Notes under the pieces: generated by a model
Told to the model about the DNA's origin: nothing
The model's database searches: none
The model's input: the letters and a program-made list of their open reading frames with translations, nothing else
Made by a program: the position numbers and the translations under genes
From: Mycolicibacterium helvum
Lineage (GTDB): Bacteria > Actinomycetota > Actinomycetes > Mycobacteriales > Mycobacteriaceae
DNA: 64,000 nt
Direction: 5' to 3'
Assembly (NCBI RefSeq): GCF_010731895.1
Contig: NZ_AP022596.1
Span: 1,364,001-1,428,000, forward strand
Shown: one piece after another, positions 1 to 9,549 of the stretch
Numbering within the stretch: the first letter of the stretch is position 1
Layout: each line of letters begins with the position of its first letter

Positions 1-912
1 GCATATGCGGCGGCCGCCGAGGAAGCTGTCGGCGGCGTGCTCAACGCGTTCGCGTCGGCCGCTCCTGCTCCCGACGGAGTCACCACGACGACGGTGACGA
101 TTCCCGGTAACGACGGCAACGAGATCACGCTGTTCGTCAGCCGCCCGGACCGGGCCCACGGCCCGTTGCCTGCGGTGGTGCATTTCCACGGCGGGGCGAT
201 GGCAATCGCCAGTGCCGGGGATCCCGCGTACCGGCATATCCGGGAGAGCCTGGCGGCCACCGGCCTGGTGGCGGTTGGGGTGGAGTTCCGCAATTCCGGT
301 GGTCGGCTCGGCGCACATCCGTACCCAGCGGGGTTGAACGACTGCGCGGCCGCCACCCGGTGGGTGCACGCCAACGCCGCCGATCTCGGGGTGAGCCATC
401 TGATCGTCGCCGGCGAGTCCGGTGGCGGAAACCTGACGCTGACCGTCACACACAAGGCCAAACGCGAAGGGTGGCTCAGCGAGATCGCTGGGGCATACGC
501 CCAGTGCCCCTACATCTCCAATCGCTGGCTGGACTATCCCGATGAACTGCCGTCGTTGCGGGAGAACGACGGCTACTTCATCAGCTGCCAGCAGGCCGCG
601 TTGCTGGGCTCGATCTACGACCCGAGCGAGACACATAACGAGGATCCGACCTGCTGGGCGGGGCTGGCCAGCCACGACGACCTGGTTGGCCTGCCGCCCC
701 ACGTGATCTCGGTGAACGAACTCGATCCCCTGCGGGACGAGGGCCTCGCCCACTACCGCCGGCTGCTCGCTGCGGGAGTTCCCGCGGCAGGGCGGATCGT
801 GGTCGGCACGTGTCATGGCGGGGACTTGCTGTTCCCGGCGTTGATGCCGGAGGTTTTTGCGGCCTCAGTGCGTGACGTCAGCGGTTTCGCGCACTCGGTG
901 GGTTGTTATTAA
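1..912 (+). CDS. alpha/beta hydrolase, HSL (GDXG) family, 5' end outside window
   Basis: Probable esterase/lipase of the hormone-sensitive-lipase family. The HGG oxyanion-hole motif lies near base 190. The nucleophile serine is in GESGGGN (Ser codon at 418), the acid is in ELDPLRDEG (about base 724), and the histidine is in CHGGD (about base 813), so the triad is complete. The reading frame is open back to base 1 without a stop and the upstream codons read as a normal Ala-rich helix. The GTG at 37 is therefore probably internal and the true start lies before the window. Substrate unknown. It seems unrelated to the polysaccharide genes that follow; about 200 bases separate it from the next gene. 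Confidence 0.8.
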   Translation, partial: AYAAAAEEAVGGVLNAFASAAPAPDGVTTTTVTIPGNDGNEITLFVSRPDRAHGPLPAVVHFHGGAMAIASAGDPAYRHIRESLAATGLVAVGVEFRNSGGRLGAHPYPAGLNDCAAATRWVHANAADLGVSHLIVAGESGGGNLTLTVTHKAKREGWLSEIAGAYAQCPYISNRWLDYPDELPSLRENDGYFISCQQAALLGSIYDPSETHNEDPTCWAGLASHDDLVGLPPHVISVNELDPLRDEGLAHYRRLLAAGVPAAGRIVVGTCHGGDLLFPALMPEVFAASVRDVSGFAHSVGCY

Positions 913-1108
913 GAGCCATTAAATGCCCTGCATCCCAGCGTCGACCGATTCGGTGCAGCCGAGGGTCTTATCGATATCAAATTTCGAGGCGAGCAGGCAA
1001 GGAAAAACGTCCGCCGATCAGCACCGTTTCGGTTGACAGGGGGTAGCACCTCTGCGAGTATTGGCTCAACCCGTTATGGGATCTTGACCACACTTTTGGG
1101 GGGTAGTT

Positions 1109-1585
1109 ATGTCGGTCATCGCTACAAAACTTCAGACCACCGCTGGTGCCGCGATCATCGCGGCCGCAGCTGTGATGACGCCGGCCGTTGCTCACGCAGC
1201 GCCAAGCCTGGCTTCGTTCTCCGAGGGAATCGGCAACTCCGCCGAGCTCCTCATCGACCCGGTGGTCATCGTGGCCACCCCCGGTGCGCACAAGAGTGCC
1301 GCGGCGAGCGTGACGGCCAACTCGACGCCGCCCGCCCAGGTCATCCAGACATTCATCTCAGGGTTTGTTGACGCAGCCCAGAGCGCCGTCAAGGCAGGCG
1401 TCCAGTATTTCGGGACGTGGGTCTACGGCGGTCTCGCGTTCACCGGCCTGGCGTTCTCGTTGGCGGGTCAGATCCTTCCCGGCCCGATCGGCGACGCCTT
1501 CACCAACGTCGGCACCGGATTCGACAACGCAGCCACCAACGTCGCCAAGGCCATCAAGATCGGCCCGTACTCCACTTCGGCCTAA
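1109..1585 (+). CDS. small secreted protein of unknown function
   Basis: 158 residues. A classical signal peptide spans about residues 1-31: a Lys near residue 7, an Ala/Ile-rich core, then an AHAA-type cleavage site. The mature protein is about 127 residues, without cysteines, with a hydrophobic Gly/Leu/Ala stretch around residues 105-125 that could associate with membrane or form a helical hairpin. I do not recognise a family. The start is supported by an unusual G-run (TTTTGGGGGG) ending 5 bases before the ATG. A terminator-like hairpin follows at 1599-1645, so it is probably monocistronic. It may be exported to the envelope; a link to the neighbouring polysaccharide locus is only positional. 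Confidence 0.65.
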   Translation: MSVIATKLQTTAGAAIIAAAAVMTPAVAHAAPSLASFSEGIGNSAELLIDPVVIVATPGAHKSAAASVTANSTPPAQVIQTFISGFVDAAQSAVKAGVQYFGTWVYGGLAFTGLAFSLAGQILPGPIGDAFTNVGTGFDNAATNVAKAIKIGPYSTSA

Positions 1586-1598
1586 TCAGTCAAAAGAA

Positions 1599-1645
1599 AC
1601 GGCTCGTCAGTTGTTGCCAATCAGCAGCTGGCGGGTCGTTTTTTG
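1599..1645 (+). terminator. Rho-independent-like terminator
   Basis: A 12-bp stem including three G-T wobbles (1599-1610 with 1628-1639) is followed directly by a run of six T. It lies 14 bases after the stop codon of the small secreted protein, which fits intrinsic termination before the DUF4012 gene. Confidence 0.55.
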
Positions 1646-1706
1646 TTGGCCAACTGTCGCGGTTGATCTTCAAATGCTGACCGCACTGGATATGGGAATT
1701 AATTGA

Positions 1707-3557
1707 GTGAAATTCTTTTCGCGGCGACGGTTCAACGACGACCCGGACGATGACGATGAAGTTGTGACCCACGACGGTGATGACGAGGAACAGCGCTGGT
1801 TCAAGCGCCGCGAGGTCGTTTGGGCCGCGCTGGGAGTTTTGGCCATCGTCATTGTGTTCGGGGGTTGGCTCGGTTTGCGCGCGCAAACCGCGAAATCGAG
1901 CCTTGAGCAAGCTCGCAGCAGTGCACAGCAGGCCAAAGACGCACTCCTGCAGGGAAATACGAAGGATGCATCGCGCTTTGCAGCCGATGCGCAATCACAT
2001 GCCAAGGCGGCCCGCGACGCGACGCATTCGCTGCCGTGGGACATCGTCTCCGTCGTGCCATGGTTGGGCAGCCCGTTCAAGACTGGGCAACAGATCTCCG
2101 ATGTGGTGCTCGGCCTGGCCGCCGACGTTCTGAAACCCGTCGCGGATGCGGGCTCGACTGTCGCGCCGGATCAGTTGCTTGCCAACGGCCGGCTGGACGT
2201 GGCAGCGCTTCGCCGGGAAGAGCCAACGCTGACCAAGATCGCGGCAGACGCGGCGCGCCTCGATGCTGCCGCACAGGCCATTTCAGAACCGAGTTACCTC
2301 GCCGCGGTCAGCGGAGCCCGATCACAGCTTCAAGCGCAAGCGTCTGACATTTCACGACTGCTGGGCAACACGGCCCTCGCCGCGCGGCTGGCACCGTCGA
2401 TGCTGGGCGCCGATGGCCCTCGCAGCTATTTCATGGCTTTCCAGACCAACGCCGAAGCCCGAGGTACCGGAGGGCTGCTCGGCGGGTTTGGGATCCTCCG
2501 GTTCGACGACGGCAAACCGAGCGTCGACAATCTTGGAGCGAATACCGAACTAGACAAGGCTTTCACTCCGTTCTCGGTTAACCCAGAATTCGACGAGCAG
2601 TATGGGTTTACCAATCCCACCACTGATTACCGCAATAGCAATCAGAGCTCGCACTTTCCGTACGCGGCGCAAATTTGGAAGTCGATGTGGGCGCAACAGA
2701 CCGGGATGAATGTCGATGGAGTCATCTCCATCGATCCAATCGCTCTGAGCTACATCCTCGGCGCCACCGGAGCGATCACGTTGCCGGACGGCGAGATGGT
2801 GACCAAGGACAACGTCGTCGAATTGACCGAGTCAACGGTATATAGCCGCTTTCCGACTGATCAAGCTGCACGAAAGCGCTATCTGCAAGAGATTGCCACC
2901 GAGGTGGTCAAGAAGATCACCAAGCCGGTGGAATCACCGCGAAAGCTGCTCAACGCCTTGGGGCGAGCAGTCAGCGAGCGCCGAATCGCGGTGTGGACCT
3001 CGTCGCCGACCGATCAGGAGCTGCTGGAAGAAACGCCGCTGGCGCACGTCATTCCCGACGATCCGGCGCCATACGCGGAAGTCGTCGTCAATAATCTCGG
3101 CGGCAACAAAATGGACTATTACCTCGATCGACAGATCGAATACGTGGCCGACGGCTGTGATGGCGACAAGCGCACGTCGACCGTGACGATCCGACTGACC
3201 AACACACTCAAGGACGTGGACGGGTTACCGGACTACGTCGCAGGGCGGCTGGGCTTTTTCCCCAATATCTCCGGGGAGATCCCCAAGGGGACGATGCTCA
3301 CCTCAGTCCGCCTCCTGACCACCAAGGGCGCGGACGTCATCAGCGTTCTCGCCAACGGCAAAAGGACCCGGGTCTTCGGATCGACGGAACGTGGACACCC
3401 GAGCTTCGAATCTCAGGTGGCCATACCGCCGGGTCAGACGATCGAATTGATCTTCCGACTCATCGAACCGATCACTTCCGGAGCGGCACGAGTTCCGATT
3501 CAGCCGCTGGCGGACAATGCCACTGCGAAGGTCTCGGTGCCCACATGTACTCGATAG
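1707..3557 (+). CDS. DUF4012 domain membrane protein
   Basis: 616 residues starting with GTG. The N-terminal 35 residues are highly charged (Asp/Glu/Arg), then one transmembrane segment (about residues 35-55) leads into a coiled-coil-like Ala/Gln/Lys-rich stretch (about 58-105). The remainder is a large extracytoplasmic domain of the DUF4012 type with the characteristic NAEARGTGGLLGGFG segment near residue 250. DUF4012 proteins are common in actinobacterial exopolysaccharide loci but have no assigned reaction. It precedes the Wzz-kinase gene by about 200 bases on the same strand, so a role in surface polysaccharide assembly or attachment is likely by context only. Confidence 0.8.
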   Translation: MKFFSRRRFNDDPDDDDEVVTHDGDDEEQRWFKRREVVWAALGVLAIVIVFGGWLGLRAQTAKSSLEQARSSAQQAKDALLQGNTKDASRFAADAQSHAKAARDATHSLPWDIVSVVPWLGSPFKTGQQISDVVLGLAADVLKPVADAGSTVAPDQLLANGRLDVAALRREEPTLTKIAADAARLDAAAQAISEPSYLAAVSGARSQLQAQASDISRLLGNTALAARLAPSMLGADGPRSYFMAFQTNAEARGTGGLLGGFGILRFDDGKPSVDNLGANTELDKAFTPFSVNPEFDEQYGFTNPTTDYRNSNQSSHFPYAAQIWKSMWAQQTGMNVDGVISIDPIALSYILGATGAITLPDGEMVTKDNVVELTESTVYSRFPTDQAARKRYLQEIATEVVKKITKPVESPRKLLNALGRAVSERRIAVWTSSPTDQELLEETPLAHVIPDDPAPYAEVVVNNLGGNKMDYYLDRQIEYVADGCDGDKRTSTVTIRLTNTLKDVDGLPDYVAGRLGFFPNISGEIPKGTMLTSVRLLTTKGADVISVLANGKRTRVFGSTERGHPSFESQVAIPPGQTIELIFRLIEPITSGAARVPIQPLADNATAKVSVPTCTR

Positions 3558-3763
3558 GCCGCGCTCAACCCGCCGGGGTCGGCATTGCCCCCGCCATCGC
3601 GGTGCCTGTGTGTCCAGGATGAGTTGCGGCGCCTCAACAGGGGTACTTAGCCAAGCGTTGCAATCTGAATGCTGGGCCCGGACTTGATAGATGGAAGCTC
3701 AAGAACCGTAGCCCGGCAGATTGCGACATGGGAGCGGGCGGGGAATGACAGGAGGGGACCGCT

Positions 3764-5290
3764 GTGAATCTGCAGGAATTCGCCAGAGTGCTGCGCACTC
3801 GATGGGTCACCGTGGTCTTGACGATCATCATTGCGGTTTTGGGTGCAATCGCGGTCAACCTCTTCACGACCCCGCTGTACCAGGCTTCGACGCGGCTCTT
3901 CGTATCAACGACGGCTGGCGCGTCGGTGACCGAGATTTACCAGGGCAATCTGTTCTCTCAACAACGAGTCAAGTCGTACGCCGAGCTGGTCACGGGAGAA
4001 ACGTTGGCACAGCGCACAATCGACAAACTGGGCCTGGATATGAGCGCAGGCACGCTGCAGGCAAAGGTTACGGCGACCACTGAAGCTGACACGGTCCTGA
4101 TCGATGTCGCCGTTCTCGACGAGTCGCCACTTCGTGCCCGCGACATTGCCAACACCCTCTCCGACGAATTCGTCTCCCTGGTGCGCGATTTGGAGACACC
4201 GGAGAAGGGGGGTACGCCCAACGCGCGCGTTGTCGTTGAACAGCGCGCATCGCTTCCCCACCAGCCTGTAGTCCCCAAGACCGCGCGCAATCTTGCGGTC
4301 GGACTCGCATTCGGCACGCTGTTAGGTGTGGGTCTTGCTGTTCTGCGCGACATGCTGGATAACACCATCAAGACCCAACAAACCCTTGAAACGGTCACCG
4401 GCACCGGCGTCGTGGGCTACATCCCCCTCGACAAGGAGCTACGAAAGACACCGGCGATAGCGTTCGATGCGGAAAACTCGGGAGTGGCCGAAGCCTTTCG
4501 TAAACTGAGGACCAACCTGCAGTTCCTTGCCGTCGACAACCCGCCTCGCCTGATCGTGATCACCAGCTCCTCGCCGAGTGAAGGTAAGTCGACGACGGCA
4601 ATAAACATTGCCCTCGCGCTGGCCGAGGCCGAGCACAACGTATTGCTGATCGACGGCGACATGCGTCGTCCGCGCTTGGCCAAGTACCTCGACCTAGTTG
4701 GATCGGTGGGGTTCAGCACGGTACTCAGTGGCGGCGCACCACTGGCCGAGGTGCTGCAGAAAACACGCTTTCCCCGCCTGACCGTTCTGACCGCCGGACC
4801 TACTCCGCCGAATCCGAGCGAGCTCCTTGCGTCAATGGCGGCTAAGAACTTACTGGGCGAAGTCCGTGCGCAATTCGACTACGTCATCGTCGATACGTCG
4901 CCGCTGCTCGCTGTCACAGACGGGGCAATCCTGGCCGCGAACGCAGATGGTGCGCTGGTTGTCGCGCGCTTCGGACACACCAAGCGCGAGCAACTCACCC
5001 ACGCAATTGGAAGCCTGAATGATGTTGGCGCCGCGGTACTCGGCGCAGTGTTCACGATGATGCCGACCCGTGGCGGCTCGGCGTACAGCTACAACTACTA
5101 CAACTACGGCCAGGGTTATGGCGACAAGGACCAGAATCAAGGTTCCGGACGGGAGTCTGCATCCGGAGGTTTGACGGGCGAATCCGCGGGCAAGACTTCC
5201 ACGGCGGGCAAATCGGCAGTAAATAAGCACGCAAACAAGGAAACGGGGGCGTCCCACCGCGCAGAAAGCGGCCATGCTTCTGAGAACTAG
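3764..5290 (+). CDS. Wzz/CpsCD-type polysaccharide chain-length regulator fused to tyrosine autokinase
   Basis: 508 residues. The Wzz/chain-length domain is bounded by transmembrane segments at about 15-35 and 175-195. The cytoplasmic BY-kinase domain has Walker A (SSPSEGKST, about 269-277), Walker A' (LLIDGDMRRPR, about 294-304) and Walker B (DYVIVDTSPLL, about 375-385). A tyrosine cluster with six Tyr in 13 residues (AYSYNYYNYGQGY, about 436-448) is the expected autophosphorylation site, followed by a Gly/Ser/Lys-rich tail. Fusing both halves in one protein resembles Gram-negative Wzc more than split CpsC/CpsD. The GTG start has a strong AGGAGGGG ribosome site. It is the expected partner of the tyrosine phosphatase at 22276-22803. 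Confidence 0.92.
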   Translation: MNLQEFARVLRTRWVTVVLTIIIAVLGAIAVNLFTTPLYQASTRLFVSTTAGASVTEIYQGNLFSQQRVKSYAELVTGETLAQRTIDKLGLDMSAGTLQAKVTATTEADTVLIDVAVLDESPLRARDIANTLSDEFVSLVRDLETPEKGGTPNARVVVEQRASLPHQPVVPKTARNLAVGLAFGTLLGVGLAVLRDMLDNTIKTQQTLETVTGTGVVGYIPLDKELRKTPAIAFDAENSGVAEAFRKLRTNLQFLAVDNPPRLIVITSSSPSEGKSTTAINIALALAEAEHNVLLIDGDMRRPRLAKYLDLVGSVGFSTVLSGGAPLAEVLQKTRFPRLTVLTAGPTPPNPSELLASMAAKNLLGEVRAQFDYVIVDTSPLLAVTDGAILAANADGALVVARFGHTKREQLTHAIGSLNDVGAAVLGAVFTMMPTRGGSAYSYNYYNYGQGYGDKDQNQGSGRESASGGLTGESAGKTSTAGKSAVNKHANKETGASHRAESGHASEN

Positions 5291-5463
5291 CTGTGCAACA
5301 CCTGCGTGGCCGAGTTATTATGCGGCGACTCCCCCACGCTATAGCTAATATCTCCACGTCAGACTCGACACGTTTCAGCTCGAGTGGCGCCGCCAAGGGG
5401 GTTCGCAACGTTGGGCGGACGGGTCTCCGCTGAGTTGTCGCGGCCAGCAGTCTTCGGTTTCCC

Positions 5464-7299
5464 ATGTGCGGGATAGCCGGTATTCGTCGGATCGATGGTG
5501 CACCGGTCGACCGAGAGGCGCTGTCGTCCATGGCGCAGCTGTTGCGTCATCGTGGTCCGGATGCAACGGGCATTTGGTTTGATGGCACTATCGGAGTAGC
5601 GCATACACGTCTTTCGATCATCGACGTGGACGGCTCCTCACAGCCAATGGCCAGCGTCAACGGACGGCTACATCTCGTGTTCAATGGCGAGATTCTCAAT
5701 TACCGTGAGCTGCGGAGCGGTCTGTCATACCCGTTCCAAACAAAGGGTGACACAGAGGTCCTGCTTGCGCTCTACGAGAAGTACGGCCCGGCCTCAGTGG
5801 AGAAGCTGCGCGGCCAATTTGCGTACGCAATCTTGGATTCCGACAGCCAAGAAATTCACCTGTTCCGTGATCGCATCGGAATTCTGCCGCTCTACTACTA
5901 CTCCGACGAGCATCAGTTCGCTTTCGCCTCGGAAATCAAGGCCCTGCTGCCGCTTATCCAGTCGCCCACGGTTGACGACGACAGCCTCCACGATTATCTG
6001 GCGCATCGAGCGGTCCCGAGTCCACACACCATGATCAAGGGTGTCCGTAAGCTGCCGCAAGGCCATCACCTGGTTGTCAAGCCTGACGGCAGCTGCCGCT
6101 TGTCGGCCTACTGGCAGCTCGCTCCCCAATCCTCGCCCCGGAACGGGCTCACCGCGCTCGATGCCGTTGGATTGGTCGACAAGACGCTGAAAACGGCGGT
6201 GCACGAGTCGCTCGTCGCGGATGTTCCTGTCGGCGTGTATCTGTCTGGCGGCGTCGACAGCAGCTTGCTGACAGCAATGAGCAGAACTGAGCATCCCGAT
6301 CAGGTATTGCATACCTTTGGCGCGTCGTTTGATGACCCGCGATACGACGAGAGCCCTTGGGCTCGCAAGGTTGCCGACGCCTTCAGCACCACTCACCACG
6401 AAGTGGTCGTCACTGCCGATGACTTCATGGACAATTGGGCTCGCCTGAGCTGGTACCGGGACGGTCCCCTGTCGGAGCCGGCCGACGTCGCGATCTTTCG
6501 ACTTGCGCAATTGGCACGGGAACACGTCAAAGTCGTACTCAGCGGTGAGGGCAGCGACGAACTTTTCGGGGGCTATCCCAAATATGGCTACGCCAATGCG
6601 ACGCGCTGGCTCGGCTCCGTCCCCTCATCGGCACTACTCGGTCGACTCGAAAAGTCCTTGCCCGCCAGCAAGTCTCGAATGCGGATCGCGGTTCGTGCGC
6701 TGGCGGAGAGCAGCTATGAGGAGCGGCTCAGGGGCTGGTTCGCGCCGTTCACCGTTGCCGAACGCGATCGGCTGATAGGTCGGCTATCTCCACGCAGTGC
6801 GCCGAGTGCCTACACCCGCGGTCGCGGTGACGCGTTGCGGCGCATGCTGTACGCCGACGCCTCGGTCTGGCTCGCAGACAACTTGCTCGAACGGGGCGAC
6901 CGCATGTCTATGGCGGCGTCATTGGAGACTCGGCCGCCGTTTCTCGACCACCGTCTCGTCGAGGTCGCATTCGACCTGCCCAGTTCCTTCAAGGTGCGCC
7001 ACGGAGTGTCCAAGTGGGTGCTTAAAGAAGTGGCTCGACGCTACCTGCCTGCCGACATCGTCGACCGGCCCAAGGTCGGATTCAAAGTCCCGTTGGATCG
7101 TTGGTTCCGGCAAGGACTGAGAGACATGGCAGTTGACCTACTCACCGGACCGTCTTCCTATGTCGGGAACAATCTCCACGGCGAGATGGTGACCGGACTT
7201 CTCGATTCTCATATGCGCGGCGAGCGGGACGAAGAAGCGAGAATTTGGACTCTGCTGTCGCTTGAAGTCTGGCACCGCGAACTTTCTCGGCATCTTTAG
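5464..7299 (+). CDS. asnB: AsnB-type glutamine-dependent amidotransferase
   Basis: 611 residues, full length for the family. The class II glutaminase domain begins MCGIAG with the essential Cys2, so the start is fixed even though no good Shine-Dalgarno precedes it. RHRGPD and NGEI are also present. The synthetase domain has the PP-loop SGGVDSS (about residue 260) and the EGSDELFGGYPKY motif. It makes an amide from a carboxylate using glutamine and ATP. In surface-polysaccharide loci such AsnB homologues (WbpS-like) amidate uronic acids. Lying between the chain-length kinase and the flippase, with a UDP-HexNAc dehydrogenase in the same locus, it may act on a sugar acid rather than free aspartate; that is inference. 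Confidence 0.85.
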   Translation: MCGIAGIRRIDGAPVDREALSSMAQLLRHRGPDATGIWFDGTIGVAHTRLSIIDVDGSSQPMASVNGRLHLVFNGEILNYRELRSGLSYPFQTKGDTEVLLALYEKYGPASVEKLRGQFAYAILDSDSQEIHLFRDRIGILPLYYYSDEHQFAFASEIKALLPLIQSPTVDDDSLHDYLAHRAVPSPHTMIKGVRKLPQGHHLVVKPDGSCRLSAYWQLAPQSSPRNGLTALDAVGLVDKTLKTAVHESLVADVPVGVYLSGGVDSSLLTAMSRTEHPDQVLHTFGASFDDPRYDESPWARKVADAFSTTHHEVVVTADDFMDNWARLSWYRDGPLSEPADVAIFRLAQLAREHVKVVLSGEGSDELFGGYPKYGYANATRWLGSVPSSALLGRLEKSLPASKSRMRIAVRALAESSYEERLRGWFAPFTVAERDRLIGRLSPRSAPSAYTRGRGDALRRMLYADASVWLADNLLERGDRMSMAASLETRPPFLDHRLVEVAFDLPSSFKVRHGVSKWVLKEVARRYLPADIVDRPKVGFKVPLDRWFRQGLRDMAVDLLTGPSSYVGNNLHGEMVTGLLDSHMRGERDEEARIWTLLSLEVWHRELSRHL

Positions 7300-7343
7300 C
7301 GCCGCGTCACCGATCCGAGCGGGATATCCCTAGCCTCGTCTGT

Positions 7344-8972
7344 TCATGTCCTAAGCCATCTGAACAGCCGTCGCAGCGACGCAGAACTCCGAGCTGTGAG
7401 CGGATAGTAGATGGCCATAAAGCCGGCAACACCACCCAGGAACAAGACGGTCCGCGGAAACCAATGCTGCGCGATGTGGTGTTCCAGGTAGTTTGTACCG
7501 AAGCCGATTACCGTCCCGGCAAAGACTCCGGCGCCCAGCGCAATCCCGTAACCGCGAATGACACGATTCGACAGCTTGAACTCCAATTTCCGGTGCAGGC
7601 TCCGCAAACGCAACGGAAGATCCACGCCATACGCCAGACTAACGGCCCCAGCTATCCCGAACAGCGCATACTGGGGCGGTAAAACCACACTCGCAACCGA
7701 GGCTCCCGCAATCCAGACAATTCCGATAATCGCCGCGCTCAGGAGAGGCGTCTTCGCATCATGCGCCGCGTAGAAAGGACGAATAAGTAACTCATGTAGC
7801 GCATGGGGAACGAGCCCCACAGCCAGCACCGTTAGGATTAATCCGATGAAATGGGCGGCACTGCGACTCGTCTCCCCGCGGGTGAATAGGAGTTCAGTAC
7901 CCAGTGGGCCCAGACAGATGAAGATCGCCGCCACTGGAACGAGGAGAGCGCCTGTAGCGAGGATGCCCTCGTTGAGTTCTTTCGACGCGGATTCGTGATC
8001 GCCGTCCGAGTAATGTTTGGACAATCGCTGCAATAACACGTTCGCCAAACTCACGGCCGCGATAGCCGACGCAACAATTGAGAGCGTCTGGGCATAGAAG
8101 AAAGCGGTGTAGCCCCGCCCTTCGTAGCCAACAGTCTTTGCCGCACTGCCCGCCTGCGTCGAGAGTGCGGCGGTCACGAGATTGGCACCCTGGTAGCACG
8201 CAATGGCTGCGACGGTAAGAAGACCCGTGATTGCCGTCGCCCGAAGGCCCAGACCGCGAAGCTGGAAACGAGACCGTAATCGAAATCCCGCGCGCCGAAG
8301 GAAAAGCAACAGAAGTACCGACTGGAGCGCGGAACCGAGAAGCGTAGATCCTCCCAGGAGTGCGATCTCCCAGGCGTTCATTGAGCCTGGCGAGTTCGCT
8401 TCTACCGTGCCGACTACGACGATCGGAATACAAGCAAAAATGATCACAGCGCTGTTGACCGTCGGCATCCATGCGACGGCGGTAAATCGACCGCGCGCAT
8501 ACATGAGCTGCGAACCAACGCTAAACAGCGCATAGAAGAAGACCTGAGGGACACACCATAATGTGAGCTGCAGCCCCAACGACGACTGCGCCTCTCCCCA
8601 AGATGAGCCACCCATCAACTGAATGAGGCTTGGGCTGAGCAGAAGCAAGAGTGCTGTCACGATGACGCCGAACACGGCGCCAGCGAAGATCAAGAAGCTC
8701 CCGTACTCTTCGCCGCGCGCCCCTGAGATTCGAGCCTGACGCATGAGCTGTGGAACGAAGACGAACGCGATCGTCCCGCCGCCAAGGAGAGTGAATATCT
8801 GGCTCGGGACTTGATTGGCGATGTTGTAGGAGTCCGCCACAAGACCAGTGCCGATGGCTGAGGCAAGGGCGAGATTTCGCGCAAATCCGATGCCAGTCGA
8901 GCACAGGGTGGCCGCTGAGGCCGCGAACGACGTCTTGCCGACCCCCGAAGAATCAGGGTCGCCGGCCGTCAA
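7344..8972 (-). CDS. MurJ/MviN-Wzx-type polyprenol-linked oligosaccharide flippase
   Basis: 542 residues, strongly hydrophobic, with many (about 14) predicted transmembrane helices and the MATE/MOP-superfamily feel of MurJ, including an N-terminal SAIGTGLVADSYNIAN segment and an HALHELLIRPFYA motif in the second half. Family members flip undecaprenyl-pyrophosphate-linked lipid II or O-unit precursors. The housekeeping mycobacterial murJ is a larger fusion elsewhere in the genome, so this copy inside a polysaccharide locus most likely serves as the Wzx flippase for the repeat unit. It is convergent with asnB. Confidence 0.82.
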   Translation of the reverse strand: MTAGDPDSSGVGKTSFAASAATLCSTGIGFARNLALASAIGTGLVADSYNIANQVPSQIFTLLGGGTIAFVFVPQLMRQARISGARGEEYGSFLIFAGAVFGVIVTALLLLLSPSLIQLMGGSSWGEAQSSLGLQLTLWCVPQVFFYALFSVGSQLMYARGRFTAVAWMPTVNSAVIIFACIPIVVVGTVEANSPGSMNAWEIALLGGSTLLGSALQSVLLLLFLRRAGFRLRSRFQLRGLGLRATAITGLLTVAAIACYQGANLVTAALSTQAGSAAKTVGYEGRGYTAFFYAQTLSIVASAIAAVSLANVLLQRLSKHYSDGDHESASKELNEGILATGALLVPVAAIFICLGPLGTELLFTRGETSRSAAHFIGLILTVLAVGLVPHALHELLIRPFYAAHDAKTPLLSAAIIGIVWIAGASVASVVLPPQYALFGIAGAVSLAYGVDLPLRLRSLHRKLEFKLSNRVIRGYGIALGAGVFAGTVIGFGTNYLEHHIAQHWFPRTVLFLGGVAGFMAIYYPLTARSSASLRRLFRWLRT

Positions 8973-9549
8973 GAACTTCTCTTCCCTGCATCGCCGCCAG
9001 ACAAGGCACTACTGGACCGGTTCGCAATGCGCCAGACGAAGACGGATCGAGCACATGCGAAAGACGGCGCAACCCGCATAATCGGTCGGGCAAGCATTGA
9101 TCAATCCAATTCCCCTCCCGGCAAGGCGCATCCAATGTGATGCGCCAAGTCATCGGCCTCCTGAGTGTAGCCATCGAGCCTGAGGCGGCCTGGACTGGGC
9201 GTTCTGGTCGCCGATCGGTGATTAGTCAGACCGACTACAGGTTCCAAGTGCACGGATACGAAAGCAACACCGGTTGGCGGGCTCTAAAGTCAGTTGTCGC
9301 ACAGCGGGTCTGGAGGTCAGGTGCTTCCGCGAGGTGACGGGCATTAGAGTCCCGGTGGGTAAGGGGGAATTAGTGGCGACGATACCGAGGACGCCGGCGC
9401 CCGCGCTCGGCCGAGAGCAGCCGCGCGGTCACATCCGCCGACCGATTGGTCGGTGCACGGCGAAGCGCGACGCAACTCCAACTGGTGGCGCCCCGCGGGC
9501 ACGGCCATTGCGCCCCGGTGCTCATACCCACAGAGAGAATCGATGACCG
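8973..9549. other. 577-base gap between divergent genes, no convincing gene
   Basis: This gap separates the flippase gene (minus strand) from the FkbM methyltransferase gene (plus strand) and must carry the promoters for both. Short open frames exist but show no recognisable protein. One 57-codon frame begins with GTG at 9373 behind a GGGGGAATTA stretch resembling the G-run ribosome sites of two other genes in this locus, and it ends in the stop overlapping an ATG at 9543. I cannot support it as a gene. Confidence 0.4.

Noticed and set aside
7344..8972. Housekeeping murJ
   Set aside because: The mycobacterial murJ I know is longer, with extra C-terminal domains, and lies elsewhere; this copy is flippase-only and embedded in a polysaccharide locus.
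9373..9546. 57-codon frame before the FkbM gene
   Set aside because: It has a G-run ribosome-like site and ends at the FkbM start region, but the peptide is Arg/Pro-rich noise with no family resemblance.
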